A stretch of 64,000 nt of DNA from Microbacterium sp. BH-3-3-3 (GTDB lineage Bacteria > Actinomycetota > Actinomycetes > Actinomycetales > Microbacteriaceae). Numbering within the stretch: position 1 is the first letter of the stretch; every line of letters begins with the position of its first letter. Shown here one piece after another: positions 24,032 to 33,534 of this stretch. A program made the position numbers and the translations under genes. A model generated the notes under the pieces. That model was not told where the DNA came from. It did not search any database and saw only the letters and a program-made list of their open reading frames with translations. The DNA lies in the NCBI RefSeq assembly GCF_007679045.1, contig NZ_VEFS01000001.1:491520-555519 (forward strand), given 5' to 3'.

Positions 24032-25967
24032 AGGCGGTCACCTCGTAGAGACGGGCGGTGCCGACGGAGTCGACCAACCGCAGGGACGGCGATTTCGCGG
24101 CGCCCGCGAAGCCGGGGAACGAATGGGTCGCACCGTGCACCTCGTGCGTACCGAAATCGAGCAGATAGTCGACGTCGGTGGCCTCCACCGCCGGGCACAC
24201 GCTCGGGTCGTCGTCGGCGTCGACCAGGTCGTCGTTGACGACCTGCATGTCGGGCGAGACGTCCATGAGCAGGTGGGGCATGAGCACGCGCCGGTCGGCG
24301 AGGGCGTAGGCCAGCCCCGTTCCCGTCCACGGGTTGCCCGCGATCACGGCGTCTTCGGGCACCAGCTCGGGGAGCTTGTCGATGAGGGCGAGCTCGTCCG
24401 TCGACACCAAGGCCGAGTCGGGGGTGACGCGGTAGCCTCCCGACGCGCCCACGACCGCGTCGCGCACGGCCACGAGCTGGCTGGCACCGACCACGACCAC
24501 CGCGACGGCGACCAGGGCGGCGACGGCGGCGCGCGGAGTCATCGAGGTGCGCTGCACCAGACGCGCCAGCACGGCGGCGACGACAGCGACGCCGTAGGCC
24601 GCGAGCGGGATCGCGATGAGCGGGATCAACGCGGCCAGACGCGGGGCGTTGTTGTACCAGGCCGCCGTCAGCAGATCGCGGAAGTTTCCCCAGGGGAACG
24701 CGGATGCCGCGATGTACAGCACCGCGAACACCACCAGCGTCACCAGGGCGTACACCTCGATCAGCCGGCGCGAGCGGACCGCGGCGATGACGCCGATCCA
24801 CATCAGCACGGCGAGCACGATGGGCACGGCTCCGCCCGACAGGCCGAGCGTGGCGACCTCGCCCATGGCCTGACCGAGCGTCTCGGTGATGGGCCACCCG
24901 CGCGCCTCGAGCGGCGGGCGCAGGATGCGCCAGGCGACGAACGCGACGACGAGCCAGACCGCCGAGCCCGACAGCACGAGGATCACCGCGCGTCGCGCGG
25001 GTCGGGTGCGCAGGTAGGCGAAGACGGCGAAGAGCAGCGCGAGCGTGCCCGCGAACAGCCAGCCCACGAACGCGCCGGGGTGGAACAGCGCCAGGCCCGG
25101 CAGCGAGCCGACGAGGAAGAGAACGACGACACCGCGCGACGCGCCGTTCTCGGGCGCGCGCAGGCCGAGTGCCGACAGGGTCACGGCGAGCACCGCGGGA
25201 AGGGCGCACACCGCGAGGAAGAACGGGTACAGCACGCCGTAGTCGATCATCAGCAGCGGGAAGGCCGGAACCCCGGCCGCCAGCACGCCCGCGGCCGCCA
25301 GCACGACGGGGCGACGACCGAACAGGGTGGCCGAGAGCAGCACCACGCCGGCGGGCCAGACGAGGGCGGCGCCGGCGATCATCACCGCGTTGGAGGCGAC
25401 GGGGATGGAGCAGCCGACGAGCTGCACGACGAGAGCGACGCTCGCGTGCCACCCGGCCGGGTAGAACGGCACGCCGCCCGAGGGGCTCGTCATCTGGCCC
25501 ACGTGCAGCGGCGAGGCGTTCTGGGTGTCGAGGATGAAGCGCGTCGCGTTGAGGTGGAAGACGTTGTCGAAGCTCTGCGAGAAGTCGCTGGGAGCGCCGA
25601 CGACGTACACGAGCTGCGCGGTGAGCAGCACCGCGCCCACGACGAGTCCGCCGATCGTCGCGACCGACGCCCACGGAACGGAGACGGCGGATACCGAGCG
25701 CCCGGCGCGGAAGAAGAAGCCCACCACGGCCGCGATCGCGATCACCACGACCGCCACGATCAGCACCGGCACGCTCGACCACGGCATGCCGATGAGCGGT
25801 GCCACCACGGAGGCCAGACCGATGACGGTCAGCGACGCGGGGGCGGCGACCGCCCACGCGAGCAGTCCGCCCAGACGCGCGGCGCGCGCGGCGGCGTAGC
25901 CCGGCACGATCAAGAGGGCGGCCGCCACCAGCAGGGCGGGGACGGCCGCGAACCACTCCCCGATCAC
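24021..25967 (-). CDS. Polytopic membrane protein, DUF6541-like
   Basis: Large membrane protein of 648 aa with about 12-14 transmembrane helices followed by a ~170-residue extracytoplasmic C-terminal part. The loop SQSFDNVFHLNATRFILDTQ and SGGVPFYPAGWHASVAL is typical of the actinobacterial DUF6541 family. The layout, with an acidic/His-bearing first loop and a soluble tail, recalls GT-C glycosyltransferases using lipid-phosphate sugars, which would fit the DPM1-like enzyme at 17.3 kb; that role is inferred. It starts with the GTG of a GTGA overlap with a GT2 gene. Confidence 0.7.
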   Translation of the reverse strand: MIGEWFAAVPALLVAAALLIVPGYAAARAARLGGLLAWAVAAPASLTVIGLASVVAPLIGMPWSSVPVLIVAVVVIAIAAVVGFFFRAGRSVSAVSVPWASVATIGGLVVGAVLLTAQLVYVVGAPSDFSQSFDNVFHLNATRFILDTQNASPLHVGQMTSPSGGVPFYPAGWHASVALVVQLVGCSIPVASNAVMIAGAALVWPAGVVLLSATLFGRRPVVLAAAGVLAAGVPAFPLLMIDYGVLYPFFLAVCALPAVLAVTLSALGLRAPENGASRGVVVLFLVGSLPGLALFHPGAFVGWLFAGTLALLFAVFAYLRTRPARRAVILVLSGSAVWLVVAFVAWRILRPPLEARGWPITETLGQAMGEVATLGLSGGAVPIVLAVLMWIGVIAAVRSRRLIEVYALVTLVVFAVLYIAASAFPWGNFRDLLTAAWYNNAPRLAALIPLIAIPLAAYGVAVVAAVLARLVQRTSMTPRAAVAALVAVAVVVVGASQLVAVRDAVVGASGGYRVTPDSALVSTDELALIDKLPELVPEDAVIAGNPWTGTGLAYALADRRVLMPHLLMDVSPDMQVVNDDLVDADDDPSVCPAVEATDVDYLLDFGTHEVHGATHSFPGFAGAAKSPSLRLVDSVGTARLYEVTACGR

Positions 25968-26893
25968 GCGGCCGCTTCCTCCGCGAGCTCGCGCTGCGGG
26001 CGGCGCTCGGGGTACTCGATCTTCGGGTTGAACCCGATGCCCGCGAACAGGCGGCCGAGGAGCTTGGCCCGCAGGGGCAGCGACACGCGTCCGCGGTGCA
26101 GGCTGACGAACAGGCGCGCACCGAACTCGAGGAAGTACAGCAGACCGCGGTGGTGCAGCTGGTACGACGCCTCGTTGCGCACGCCGTACGCGAACTTCCA
26201 CACGCTCTTGGCATCCACCATGCTGAAGTTCACACCGCGGTTCTCACCCATGTCGTGCACGACGACGCTGTCCATCACCTGCACGCCCGGGCACCGCCGC
26301 GTCAGGCGCAGGGTGTACTCGCGGTCGTCGAACCAGATGAAGTAGTCGCGGTACGGCAGGCCGTACTCGGCGATCGCCCAGCGCGGGATCAGCACGCTGA
26401 CGAACGAGCAGGCCGTGACCATGACGTTGGACTGCCCCTTGACGAGCAGACGCGCCCAGTCCCACGTGGGGACGGGGTTGTTCATCTCGCAGATGTTGCC
26501 GTCGATGTACTCGACGACCGAGCATGCGAACGGAACGTCGCCGCCGAGCTCCGCCACCGACTGCTCGAACCCGCGAACGAGCGCCTCCAGCGCCTGCGGG
26601 CGGGGGTAGCAGTCGTCGTCCATGATCCACACGTGGTCGGCACCCGAGGCGTACCCGTGCACCATGCCCTCGGCGAAGCCACCGGCGCCGCCGGAGTTCG
26701 TCGCCATCGTCACGACCTCGTAGGGCAGCCTCCACTCGCGCTCGAGCAAGTACGCCGCGGTGCCGTCGGTCGAGGCGTTGTCGATGACGAACACCTTCGC
26801 GGGTGCGTGCGTCTGCGCCTCGAGCGAGGCGAGCACCGTCTTCAGCTTCTCGAGTCGGTTGAACGTGACCACGACTGCGGCGACCGTCACCAT
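25964..26893 (-). CDS. GT2 family glycosyltransferase, GlfT1-like
   Basis: GT-A glycosyltransferase of 309 aa. VAAVVVTFNRLEKLKTVLAS, VIDNASTDGT, SGGAGGFAEGM and the metal motif VWIMDDDCYP are followed by an acceptor region FIWFDDREYTLRL. It is related to the GT2 gene at 2.6-3.6 kb and to galactofuranosyl/rhamnosyl transferases of mycobacterial arabinogalactan synthesis. Overlaps of 7 nt upstream and 4 nt downstream place it in the middle of a tightly packed operon. Confidence 0.85.
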   Translation of the reverse strand: MVTVAAVVVTFNRLEKLKTVLASLEAQTHAPAKVFVIDNASTDGTAAYLLEREWRLPYEVVTMATNSGGAGGFAEGMVHGYASGADHVWIMDDDCYPRPQALEALVRGFEQSVAELGGDVPFACSVVEYIDGNICEMNNPVPTWDWARLLVKGQSNVMVTACSFVSVLIPRWAIAEYGLPYRDYFIWFDDREYTLRLTRRCPGVQVMDSVVVHDMGENRGVNFSMVDAKSVWKFAYGVRNEASYQLHHRGLLYFLEFGARLFVSLHRGRVSLPLRAKLLGRLFAGIGFNPKIEYPERRPQRELAEEAAA

Positions 26894-28575
26894 GAGCCCA
26901 CCTCCTGTGCGAACCAGCTGCTCGCCGTCTGGGCGGCCAGGAGCCGCTTCTCTGCTTCTCGTTCGTCTGTCCACAGCTGGCGGCGCGCGTCTTCGTCGGC
27001 GGCGAGCCAGCGCACCTTGTCGGCGAGACCCGCCACGGCGCGGTGGACGTTGCGCGGCACGAGGGCGCGCGCGGGGACCAGGTCGGACTGCGCGCCCACG
27101 TCGGTGGACACCACCGGCACACCGTGCGAGATCGCCTCGAGCGTGGTGAGGGTCAGTCCCTCGTTGTGGGAGGTGACCACGAGCAGGTCGCTCTCGGCGA
27201 GGGTGTCGTCGACGGGCACGCGCGAGGAGCGCCGCTCGATGCGGTCGACCAGTCCCTCGTTGCGGATGATGTCGTCGATCCAGGCCGACATGTCGCCGTC
27301 TCCGTGCAGGATGAAGCGCATCTCGGCAGCGGCGTCGCCGAGGCGGTTGACCATCTCGACGAAGACCTCGGGGGCCTTCTGCCGCGCCGTGCGTCCCACG
27401 AAGGCCACCGTGAAGGGAGTGCCGTCGCGGCGCGGGCGGAACTGCGCGTCGCGGGGGGCGACGGTGAGGCCGCCGAGGGGCGCCATGACGACCTTCGAGG
27501 CGGGCACGCCCTGCACCTGCGTCATCCACCGCTTCAGCGACGGGGAGATGACGTGGTGCGCGGTGATCACGCCGTCGACCATCACGCTCGAGACGGGGAA
27601 GCCGCCACCGCGGTACTCGATCACGTGCGTCGAGTCGACGATGGGGATGTCGGGGCGCGAGCGCCGGATCCAGTGCAGGCGGTCGTACAGCCACTGGTTG
27701 TGGTGCACCACGACGCCGCGGATGTCGAACGAGCGCAGCAGGCCGCGCAGCAGCTGCTCGACGCCGGGCGTCTGCGAGCGGGCGATGTGCTCCGAGAAGG
27801 GGATGATGACGGCGCCGTCGAGCTCGGCGCGCGTGATCCACGGCTGGTGGGAGTCGCGGCCGCTGATCACGATGGGGAGGAAGCCCGCTTCGCGCACCAG
27901 TCGAATGGTCTCGAACGCCCAGCGCTCGGCGCCGCCGAGTTCGAACCAGTGGATGCCGATCAGGACAGCGGGGATGGCCCCCTCTTCGGCGGGCCCGACC
28001 GGCACGATCTCGCTCGTGGCGTGATGCCCCTTGCCGGTGAACTCCTTGTCGTACTGACGACGGGCCGCCGGCTTGGCGTAGCTGCGGCGATGGCGCAGCA
28101 GCTCGAGGTCGCGCGCCTCGTCGTAGAGCAGAGGAGTGCGGGCGCGCACCGCGCGCAGAACGCGACGCAGCGGATCGCGGGCGAGGTGGCGGGGCGGGTC
28201 GAAGTCGAGGGCGGCGTCGCTCGAGACGTAAAGGTGGCGCTGCGGCAGATCGATCATCGCGTCGGCGACGGCCTCGGCGCGGATGTGGCGGCGGTCTTCG
28301 GGCTCGACGGTGCTGCGGAAGCGCAGGCTGTAGAGGCGCTTGCGGAAGATGCGCGACAACCCGTCGAAGGTGGCGTCGTCGGTCGTGCGCGGCTCGAGCT
28401 CCCACGTGCCGTCGTAGACGTGCGCGTCGATCTCGCGACCCGGGGCGGTGAGAGCGTGGAAGTTCAGCGCTCCGACCAGCAGTCGACGCTCTCGCTCCGA
28501 CAGCTCGGTGGGGACGTCCGCCTCCGCCGTCAACTGGAAGAGAGCCGGTTGGCCCAGGACGCTTTCGAGTTTCAC
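26887..28575 (-). CDS. GT4 family glycosyltransferase with an N-terminal extension
   Basis: Protein of 562 aa. Residues ~1-180 are an Arg-rich extension of no recognised family (containing ERRLLVGALNFHALTAPGRE). Residues ~190-562 are a GT-B glycosyltransferase: GIHWFELGGAERWAFETI, VVHHNQWLYDRLHW, AFVGRTARQKAPEVFVEMV and the GT4 donor site SHNEGLTLTTLEAISHGVP. It opens the second leftward operon (to 20.8 kb). The GTG at 28575 is chosen because it is the first start after the divergent promoter region; its ribosome binding site is weak. Confidence 0.82.
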   Translation of the reverse strand: MKLESVLGQPALFQLTAEADVPTELSERERRLLVGALNFHALTAPGREIDAHVYDGTWELEPRTTDDATFDGLSRIFRKRLYSLRFRSTVEPEDRRHIRAEAVADAMIDLPQRHLYVSSDAALDFDPPRHLARDPLRRVLRAVRARTPLLYDEARDLELLRHRRSYAKPAARRQYDKEFTGKGHHATSEIVPVGPAEEGAIPAVLIGIHWFELGGAERWAFETIRLVREAGFLPIVISGRDSHQPWITRAELDGAVIIPFSEHIARSQTPGVEQLLRGLLRSFDIRGVVVHHNQWLYDRLHWIRRSRPDIPIVDSTHVIEYRGGGFPVSSVMVDGVITAHHVISPSLKRWMTQVQGVPASKVVMAPLGGLTVAPRDAQFRPRRDGTPFTVAFVGRTARQKAPEVFVEMVNRLGDAAAEMRFILHGDGDMSAWIDDIIRNEGLVDRIERRSSRVPVDDTLAESDLLVVTSHNEGLTLTTLEAISHGVPVVSTDVGAQSDLVPARALVPRNVHRAVAGLADKVRWLAADEDARRQLWTDEREAEKRLLAAQTASSWFAQEVGSW

Positions 28576-28735
28576 AGCGAGGAGAGTTCTTTCTTCGTCG
28601 GGCGGGGGGCGACCCGGTGATCCTAGCAACCCACATGGGGGGCTCCCTGTGGGCGACCGGTTAGGATCGAGGGCGGCCCGTTCCGCGCCGGGGCTTCCCG
28701 CCGCCCCTCCCCCATCCACTGCCTCAAGGAGGGCA
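28576..28735. promoter_or_regulatory. Divergent promoter region between two polysaccharide operons
   Basis: This gap separates the leftward glycosyltransferase operon from the rightward ABC exporter. Two -10-like hexamers TAGGAT are visible: one on the plus strand at 28662-28667 (leader of about 60 nt to the ATG at 28736), and one on the minus strand at 28620-28625 (leader of about 40 nt). No -35 consensus is obvious. AAGGAGGG just before 28736 is a strong ribosome binding site. Confidence 0.45.
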
Positions 28736-29602
28736 ATGTCCCGCAGATCGCCCGAGCCCTCCGTGCTCACGCAACCGGGCGGAAGCGTCGGACTCCTCGA
28801 CGTCTTCCGACGGCGGTACCTCCTGTCGCTGATCGTCCGCAAGGAGATCCAGATCCGCTACCGCGGGTCGGTCCTGGGCTGGCTGTGGTCGTACGTCAAG
28901 CCGCTCGTGCAGTTCGTCGTGTTCTTCCTGGCCATCGGCGTCTTCCTCGGCATGAACGGCCGCGTCGAGTTCTTCCCGATCTACCTGCTCGCCGGCAACA
29001 CGATCATCACCTTCTTCAACGAGGCGTTCTCGAACGGCACCCGCTCGCTCATCGACAACGCCGCCCTGATCAAGAAGATCTACCTGCCGCGCGAGATGTT
29101 CCCGGTGTCGAGCATGCTCATCGCCGCGGTCAACACGCTGCCGCAGATCGTCGTGGTGCTCATCATCGCGATGATCTTCGGCTGGGCGCCCACTCTGCTG
29201 CACATCGGGGCCCTGCTGCTCGCCCTCGTGATCATCGCGCTGCTGGCGACCGGACTGGGGCTGCTCTTCGGAGCCATCAACGTCACCTTCCGCGACGCGC
29301 AGAGCTTCGTCGAGATCATCGTCATGTGCGCCGTGTGGGCCTCGCCTGTGATGTACCAGTGGGAGATGGTCGCCAACCAGGTTCCGCACTGGTTGTTCGT
29401 GCTCTACCGGCTGAACCCGCTCACCGTCGCCGTCGAACTGTTCCACTACGGCGTCTGGTACCCCCTCGACCCGCAGGGCGGACAGGTCCTCCCCGGCCTG
29501 CTCGCGTACTCGGGCGTCGCCGTCGTGGTCTCGCTGACCTTCCTGCTCGTGGGCCAGCTCGTCTTCCGCCGTCTGGAGGGTCGCTTTGCCCAGGACCTCT
29601 GA
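28736..29602 (+). CDS. ABC transporter permease, Wzm/TagG-type polysaccharide exporter
   Basis: Second exporter permease in the window, 288 aa, with six membrane segments. The amphipathic start VFRRRYLLSLIVRKEIQIRY and GSVLGWLWSYVKPLVQF are the ABC-2 polysaccharide exporter signature. The ATG at 28736 has AAGGAGGG in ideal position, so longer upstream versions are not needed. It is followed by its ATPase, whose best start overlaps its 3' end. It shares only family-level similarity with the permease at 4.3-5.1 kb, so two distinct polymers or lipid carriers may be exported. Confidence 0.93.
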   Translation: MSRRSPEPSVLTQPGGSVGLLDVFRRRYLLSLIVRKEIQIRYRGSVLGWLWSYVKPLVQFVVFFLAIGVFLGMNGRVEFFPIYLLAGNTIITFFNEAFSNGTRSLIDNAALIKKIYLPREMFPVSSMLIAAVNTLPQIVVVLIIAMIFGWAPTLLHIGALLLALVIIALLATGLGLLFGAINVTFRDAQSFVEIIVMCAVWASPVMYQWEMVANQVPHWLFVLYRLNPLTVAVELFHYGVWYPLDPQGGQVLPGLLAYSGVAVVVSLTFLLVGQLVFRRLEGRFAQDL

Positions 29603-30332
29603 TCACACCATGACCGAGCCGAGCGTCGTGGTCGACGAGGTGCACAAGGACTTCAAGCTGCGCCACACGCACAGCATCAAAGAAACCTTCCTCGCGGCCG
29701 TGCGCCGCAAGCCCCTCACCACCGACTTCCACGCGCTCGACGGCGTCTCGTTCTCGATCGCGCAGGGCGAGGCGGTGGCGCTGCTGGGCTTCAACGGCTC
29801 GGGCAAGTCGACCATGCTCAAGCTCATCTCGGGCGTGCTCAGCCCCGACAGCGGTGCGGTGCGCACCCGCGGGCGGGTCGCCGGTCTCATCGAGGTCGGC
29901 GCCGGCTTCCACCCCGACCTGTCGGGTCGCGAGAACATCTTCCTCAACGCCGCGATCCTGGGCATGACCAAGCGCGAGACCGAGGAGCGCTTCGACGACA
30001 TCGTCGCGTTCAGCGAGATCGAGAAGTTCATCGACACCGAGGTCAAGCACTACTCCTCGGGCATGTTCCTGCGCCTGGCGTTCTCGGTGGCGATCCACAC
30101 CGAGGTCGACGTGCTGCTGATCGACGAGATCCTGTCGGTCGGTGACGAGCCGTTCCAGCAGAAGTGCCTGGCCCGCATCCGTCAGCTGCACGACGCGGGC
30201 AAGACGCTCGTGGTGGTCAGCCACGACCTCGACATGGTGTCGAACCTGTGCGGTCGCGGCATCCTGCTGCGCGAAGGGAACGTGGCCTTCGACGGCGAGA
30301 GCAAGCGCGCCGTCGAGCTCATGCGCCAGTAA
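29586..30332 (+). CDS. ABC transporter ATPase, Wzt/TagH-type polysaccharide exporter
   Basis: ATPase partner of the preceding permease, 248 aa from a TTG start. Walker A GFNGSGKST is at residues 68-76, the signature SSGM at 157-160, Walker B VLLIDE at 176-181, and the switch His at about 213 in VVVSHD. It lacks a C-terminal carbohydrate-binding domain. The TTG at 29586 has GGAGGG 5 nt upstream; an ATG at 29610 (MTEPSVVV) is the alternative and gives the more usual N-terminus but has only a distant AGGA. The first 50 residues hold the insert HTHSIKETF typical of the TagH group. Confidence 0.92.
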   Translation: MPRTSDHTMTEPSVVVDEVHKDFKLRHTHSIKETFLAAVRRKPLTTDFHALDGVSFSIAQGEAVALLGFNGSGKSTMLKLISGVLSPDSGAVRTRGRVAGLIEVGAGFHPDLSGRENIFLNAAILGMTKRETEERFDDIVAFSEIEKFIDTEVKHYSSGMFLRLAFSVAIHTEVDVLLIDEILSVGDEPFQQKCLARIRQLHDAGKTLVVVSHDLDMVSNLCGRGILLREGNVAFDGESKRAVELMRQ

Positions 30333-30412
30333 TCTCACCCGATCGCGCGGCGAGCGTCACGCGGAGACGGCACGCGTTTCACCCCGGTGGGGACTGATCC
30401 GGATGCCGTGAC

Positions 30413-31516
30413 TCAGAGCTCGGCGTGCAGGGCCCATACGCGCTCGGCCAACGCCGGCCAGGCGAAGCCCTTCGCACGGTCGCCCGCGAGCACGCGCAGC
30501 CGGTCGGCGTCGTCGCCCAGGGCGCGCGCGAGGGCGGGGCCGAGTGCGTCGGAGGTGGCGAAGGCCGCGGCATCCGCCAGCACTTCCCGATGCACGGGGG
30601 TGTCGAGCGCGACGATGGGCACGCCCAGCGCGAGGGCGTCGACGGCCCGCCACGGCCAGTCGGTGCGGGAGCTCGCGGTGACGAAAGCTTTCGCGTGCGA
30701 GAGCACCGCGGCGCGGTCGAGAACGTCGAGCGAGCCCCGCGCATGCACGCGCGCTGCCGTGAGGCCGGCGGCGACGGCGAGGTCGCTCACCGCGGCCTCC
30801 TCGCCCTCGGGCACGTCGAGGACCACGACGTCGAGGTCGGCGCCCGCCTCGGCGATCGCGGCGAAGACGGAGGAGAGATCGTCGGATGCCGCGGTGGCCC
30901 CGGCCGCGGCGATGAACGACGACGGCAGATCGAGGTGGCGCAAGCGCCCCACGGCGTCGGTCGGCACGCGCAGGCCGGCGGCGGGGGCTCCCCCCAGCAC
31001 GCGCACCTTCTTCGCGAGCTTCGGCTTGGCCATCTCGGTGAGGCGCTCGGCCATCGCGTGCGTCGGGACGATCACGGCGTCGGCGTGCTTACCGATCCGC
31101 GAGAGCAGGGCGCGCGCGGCGAGGACCTCGGACTTCGGAAGCTCGTCGGCGGTCTCCCACGCGCGCAGCTCCCAGAGGGTCACGACGATCTGGTGCGTCT
31201 CGTTGACGCGGTCGTGGCGCACGAGCGGGGCGAGGGCCGTGGGCGAGTGGATGAGTCCCTTGCCGATCCCCGGCGCCACCCCGAGCTGCCACGACGCCGC
31301 GAGCTCGCGTCGACGCACGGCCAGGCGCGTCTCGGAGCTGAGCCCGGCGATGGGCTGGTCGTCGCCGAGACCCGGTGCGGGCGTGATCGCGGCGACGTCG
31401 CAGCCGCGTGGGGCGGTGGCGACGAGCGCCTCGGTCAGCGACGCGGACGCCTCGGCGAGATCGCGCGAGGTCGGAGCGACGAGTTGATCGAGGACGACGC
31501 GGAGGGTGACGGTCAC
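30413..31516 (-). CDS. Glycosyltransferase, GT4-like
   Basis: GT-B fold protein of 367 aa. The N-terminal half has LLSRIGKHADAVIVPTHAMAE; the C-terminal half has FIAAAGATAASDDLSSVFAA, VVVLDVPEGE and a donor-site region DWPWRAVDALALGVPIVALD that replaces the standard E-G-F-x-L-x-x-x-E signature. That makes it a diverged member, possibly with a different donor. It starts with the GTG of a GTGA overlap with the LCP gene, so it is the third gene of the purE-LCP-GT chain. Its stop faces the ABC ATPase gene across an 80-bp gap. Confidence 0.75.
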   Translation of the reverse strand: MTVTLRVVLDQLVAPTSRDLAEASASLTEALVATAPRGCDVAAITPAPGLGDDQPIAGLSSETRLAVRRRELAASWQLGVAPGIGKGLIHSPTALAPLVRHDRVNETHQIVVTLWELRAWETADELPKSEVLAARALLSRIGKHADAVIVPTHAMAERLTEMAKPKLAKKVRVLGGAPAAGLRVPTDAVGRLRHLDLPSSFIAAAGATAASDDLSSVFAAIAEAGADLDVVVLDVPEGEEAAVSDLAVAAGLTAARVHARGSLDVLDRAAVLSHAKAFVTASSRTDWPWRAVDALALGVPIVALDTPVHREVLADAAAFATSDALGPALARALGDDADRLRVLAGDRAKGFAWPALAERVWALHAEL

Positions 31517-32976
31517 GGCGCGGGGCTCTCCGTTTCGGTCGGGGGGTGCAGCTTGTCGTGCACCATCTGCTGCACCTGGGCGTAGTCGGGGTCGAACTCG
31601 TCGACACCGCCCGCGGGGGTGAGCTCGAGCGTGCCGACCGGCTGGTCCTTCGCCTTGAGCGCGAGGTTGACGAGCGTGGGGGCGATGAGGCCCTGCGGCA
31701 GGTCGGTCTCGACGAGGCTGGTGGTGCTGTTCGCGACCTCTTGGAAGTGCGTCAGCACGTTCTGCGGGGTGAACTGCGAGAGGACCGCCTCCTGCAGCTC
31801 GCGCTGACGGCGCATGCGGTCGAAGTCGCTCGTGGTGTAACGCGAACGGGCGTACCACTGGGCCGTATCGCCGTCCATGTGCTGCTGGCCGGGTTCGATC
31901 CAGCCGAACGCCCAGTCGTCGACGGGCTGGCCGTCGTAGGCGGGTCCCCCCTTAGGCAGGCGCTCCTGCACGTTGATGTCGACCCCGCCGAGCGCGTCGA
32001 TGACGTCGGCGAAGCTCTTCATGTCGATCAGGACGTAATAAGGAATCTGGATGCCGAGGATCCCCTCGGCCGCATCCTTCGTCGCCTCGATGCCCGGCTC
32101 GCTGCCCCGCTCCTTCGTGCCGGGGTACAGCTTGTTGCCGTCCTGGCAGATCTCGACCTCGGTGCGCAGCTGGTTGATGCCGCTGCCCCACCCGCACGTC
32201 GCGTTCGCGTAACCGGTGTGCCCGTTCGGGTACTCGTCCTGCATCGGCCCCGGCGCGAAGGGGAAGTGCGGCATGTCGCGCGGGATGCCGGTGATCGTCG
32301 TCGCCCCGGTGTCGGCGTTGATGGAGACGACCGAGATGCTGTCGAAGCGCATGGAGTCGCGGCCCTCGCCCGAGTCCGCGCCGAGCAGCAGGATGTTGTA
32401 GTACCCGTCGGAGGGCGGGACCACCGCCGCCGACTGTGCGAAGAGCTGGGAGAAGGCGTCTCTCGTGGTGCCGGCCGCCTGCGCGGCCCACGCGGCGCCC
32501 GAGCCCGACAGCGCGAGCAGACCGACCGAGACGATCGTCATGGCGATGCGCGCGATCGGCCCGACCCGCACGAGCCGCACGAGCCGCAGGGTGTCGATGG
32601 TGAGAACGACCCACAGGGCCGCGTACGCGAGGAGCACGATCTGCACGATCGTCAGCGGAAGCGGACGGAACCACGACAGGAAATCGGGGATGAACGACCC
32701 GGTCGCGAGGGCGAACAGCACGCTCGGCGACAGCAGCGCGAACAGGCCGGTCAGCACGAGCACGGTCCACATCAGCAGCGTGGCACCGAGCCCGAACCGG
32801 CCGAGTCGGCGATTGCCGGCCACCACCTGCGCCGACCCGGGGAGCACGAAGTTCAGCACCACGAGCCACCATCCGCGGCGCGTCATGACCTCGGTCGAGG
32901 TGGCGTCGGGGTGTCGCAGCGGCTGTGCGTCGACGAGTCGCTCCTGCGCGCGCGGGCGCGGAGCCGCGAGGGTCAC
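31513..32976 (-). CDS. LCP (LytR-CpsA-Psr) family glycopolymer transferase
   Basis: Membrane enzyme of 487 aa that transfers lipid-linked glycopolymers to peptidoglycan. The N-terminal ~150 residues hold four hydrophobic helices, more than the usual single anchor. The extracytoplasmic LCP domain follows, with [43 protein letters not shown] (catalytic Arg region) and [39 protein letters not shown] is the conserved second Arg cluster. The start GTG lies in a GTGA overlap with purE. It is the natural acceptor-attachment enzyme for the polymer built by the adjoining locus. Confidence 0.93.
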   Translation of the reverse strand: MTLAAPRPRAQERLVDAQPLRHPDATSTEVMTRRGWWLVVLNFVLPGSAQVVAGNRRLGRFGLGATLLMWTVLVLTGLFALLSPSVLFALATGSFIPDFLSWFRPLPLTIVQIVLLAYAALWVVLTIDTLRLVRLVRVGPIARIAMTIVSVGLLALSGSGAAWAAQAAGTTRDAFSQLFAQSAAVVPPSDGYYNILLLGADSGEGRDSMRFDSISVVSINADTGATTITGIPRDMPHFPFAPGPMQDEYPNGHTGYANATCGWGSGINQLRTEVEICQDGNKLYPGTKERGSEPGIEATKDAAEGILGIQIPYYVLIDMKSFADVIDALGGVDINVQERLPKGGPAYDGQPVDDWAFGWIEPGQQHMDGDTAQWYARSRYTTSDFDRMRRQRELQEAVLSQFTPQNVLTHFQEVANSTTSLVETDLPQGLIAPTLVNLALKAKDQPVGTLELTPAGGVDEFDPDYAQVQQMVHDKLHPPTETESPAP

Positions 32977-33488
32977 AGGGAGTCCTTCAGGCGGCGGTTC
33001 TTCTCCTCCACCTGCTGTTCGAGGTCGCGGGCGTAGGCCTCGACGCGGTCCGCGATGTCGGCGTCGGCACTGCCGAGGATCCGCGCCGCCAGCAGACCGG
33101 CGTTCTTCGCCCCGTTGATCGAGACGGTGGCGACCGGGATCCCCGCGGGCATCTGCACGATGCTCAGCAGCGAGTCGAGCCCGTCGAGGGTGGCCAGCTG
33201 TACGGGCACGCCGATCACGGGCACCGAGGTGACCGAGGCCAGCATGCCGGGCAGGTGCGCCGCTCCCCCGGCCCCGGCGATGATCGCGCGCAGTCCGCGG
33301 CCCCGGGCCTCGCGGCCGTAGCGCACGAGTTTGTCAGGAGTGCGGTGGGCCGAGACGACCTCGACCTCGTGGGGGATGCCGAACTCGGTCAGCACCTGAC
33401 TGGCGGCGTCCATGACGCGCCAATCGGAGTCGGAGCCCATGACGACGCCGACCACGGGCGTCTCGGAGGAATGCAGCGGCCGGGTCAC
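32973..33488 (-). CDS. purE: 5-(carboxyamino)imidazole ribonucleotide mutase
   Basis: Class I PurE, 171 aa: isomerises N5-CAIR to CAIR in purine synthesis. [40 protein letters not shown] and GVPVQ are the complete active-site set. It lies 46 bp downstream of purK on the same strand. The GTG start has no Shine-Dalgarno sequence but has TAGCCT ending 6 nt upstream, so it appears to have its own promoter and a leaderless message. Downstream it is chained by GTGA to the LCP gene. Confidence 0.97.
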   Translation of the reverse strand: MTRPLHSSETPVVGVVMGSDSDWRVMDAASQVLTEFGIPHEVEVVSAHRTPDKLVRYGREARGRGLRAIIAGAGGAAHLPGMLASVTSVPVIGVPVQLATLDGLDSLLSIVQMPAGIPVATVSINGAKNAGLLAARILGSADADIADRVEAYARDLEQQVEEKNRRLKDSL

Positions 33489-33494
33489 CGGTCC

Positions 33495-33500
33495 AGGCTA
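33495..33500 (-). promoter_or_regulatory. -10-like hexamer TAGCCT of purE (leaderless)
   Basis: On the minus strand TAGCCT is followed by exactly 6 nt and then the GTG of purE. It lies between the purK stop and purE, giving purE-LCP-GT a promoter of their own. Confidence 0.45.
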
Positions 33501-33534
33501 GGCGCGCCCGCTGAAAGATCGCGGAGCGGCGCGC

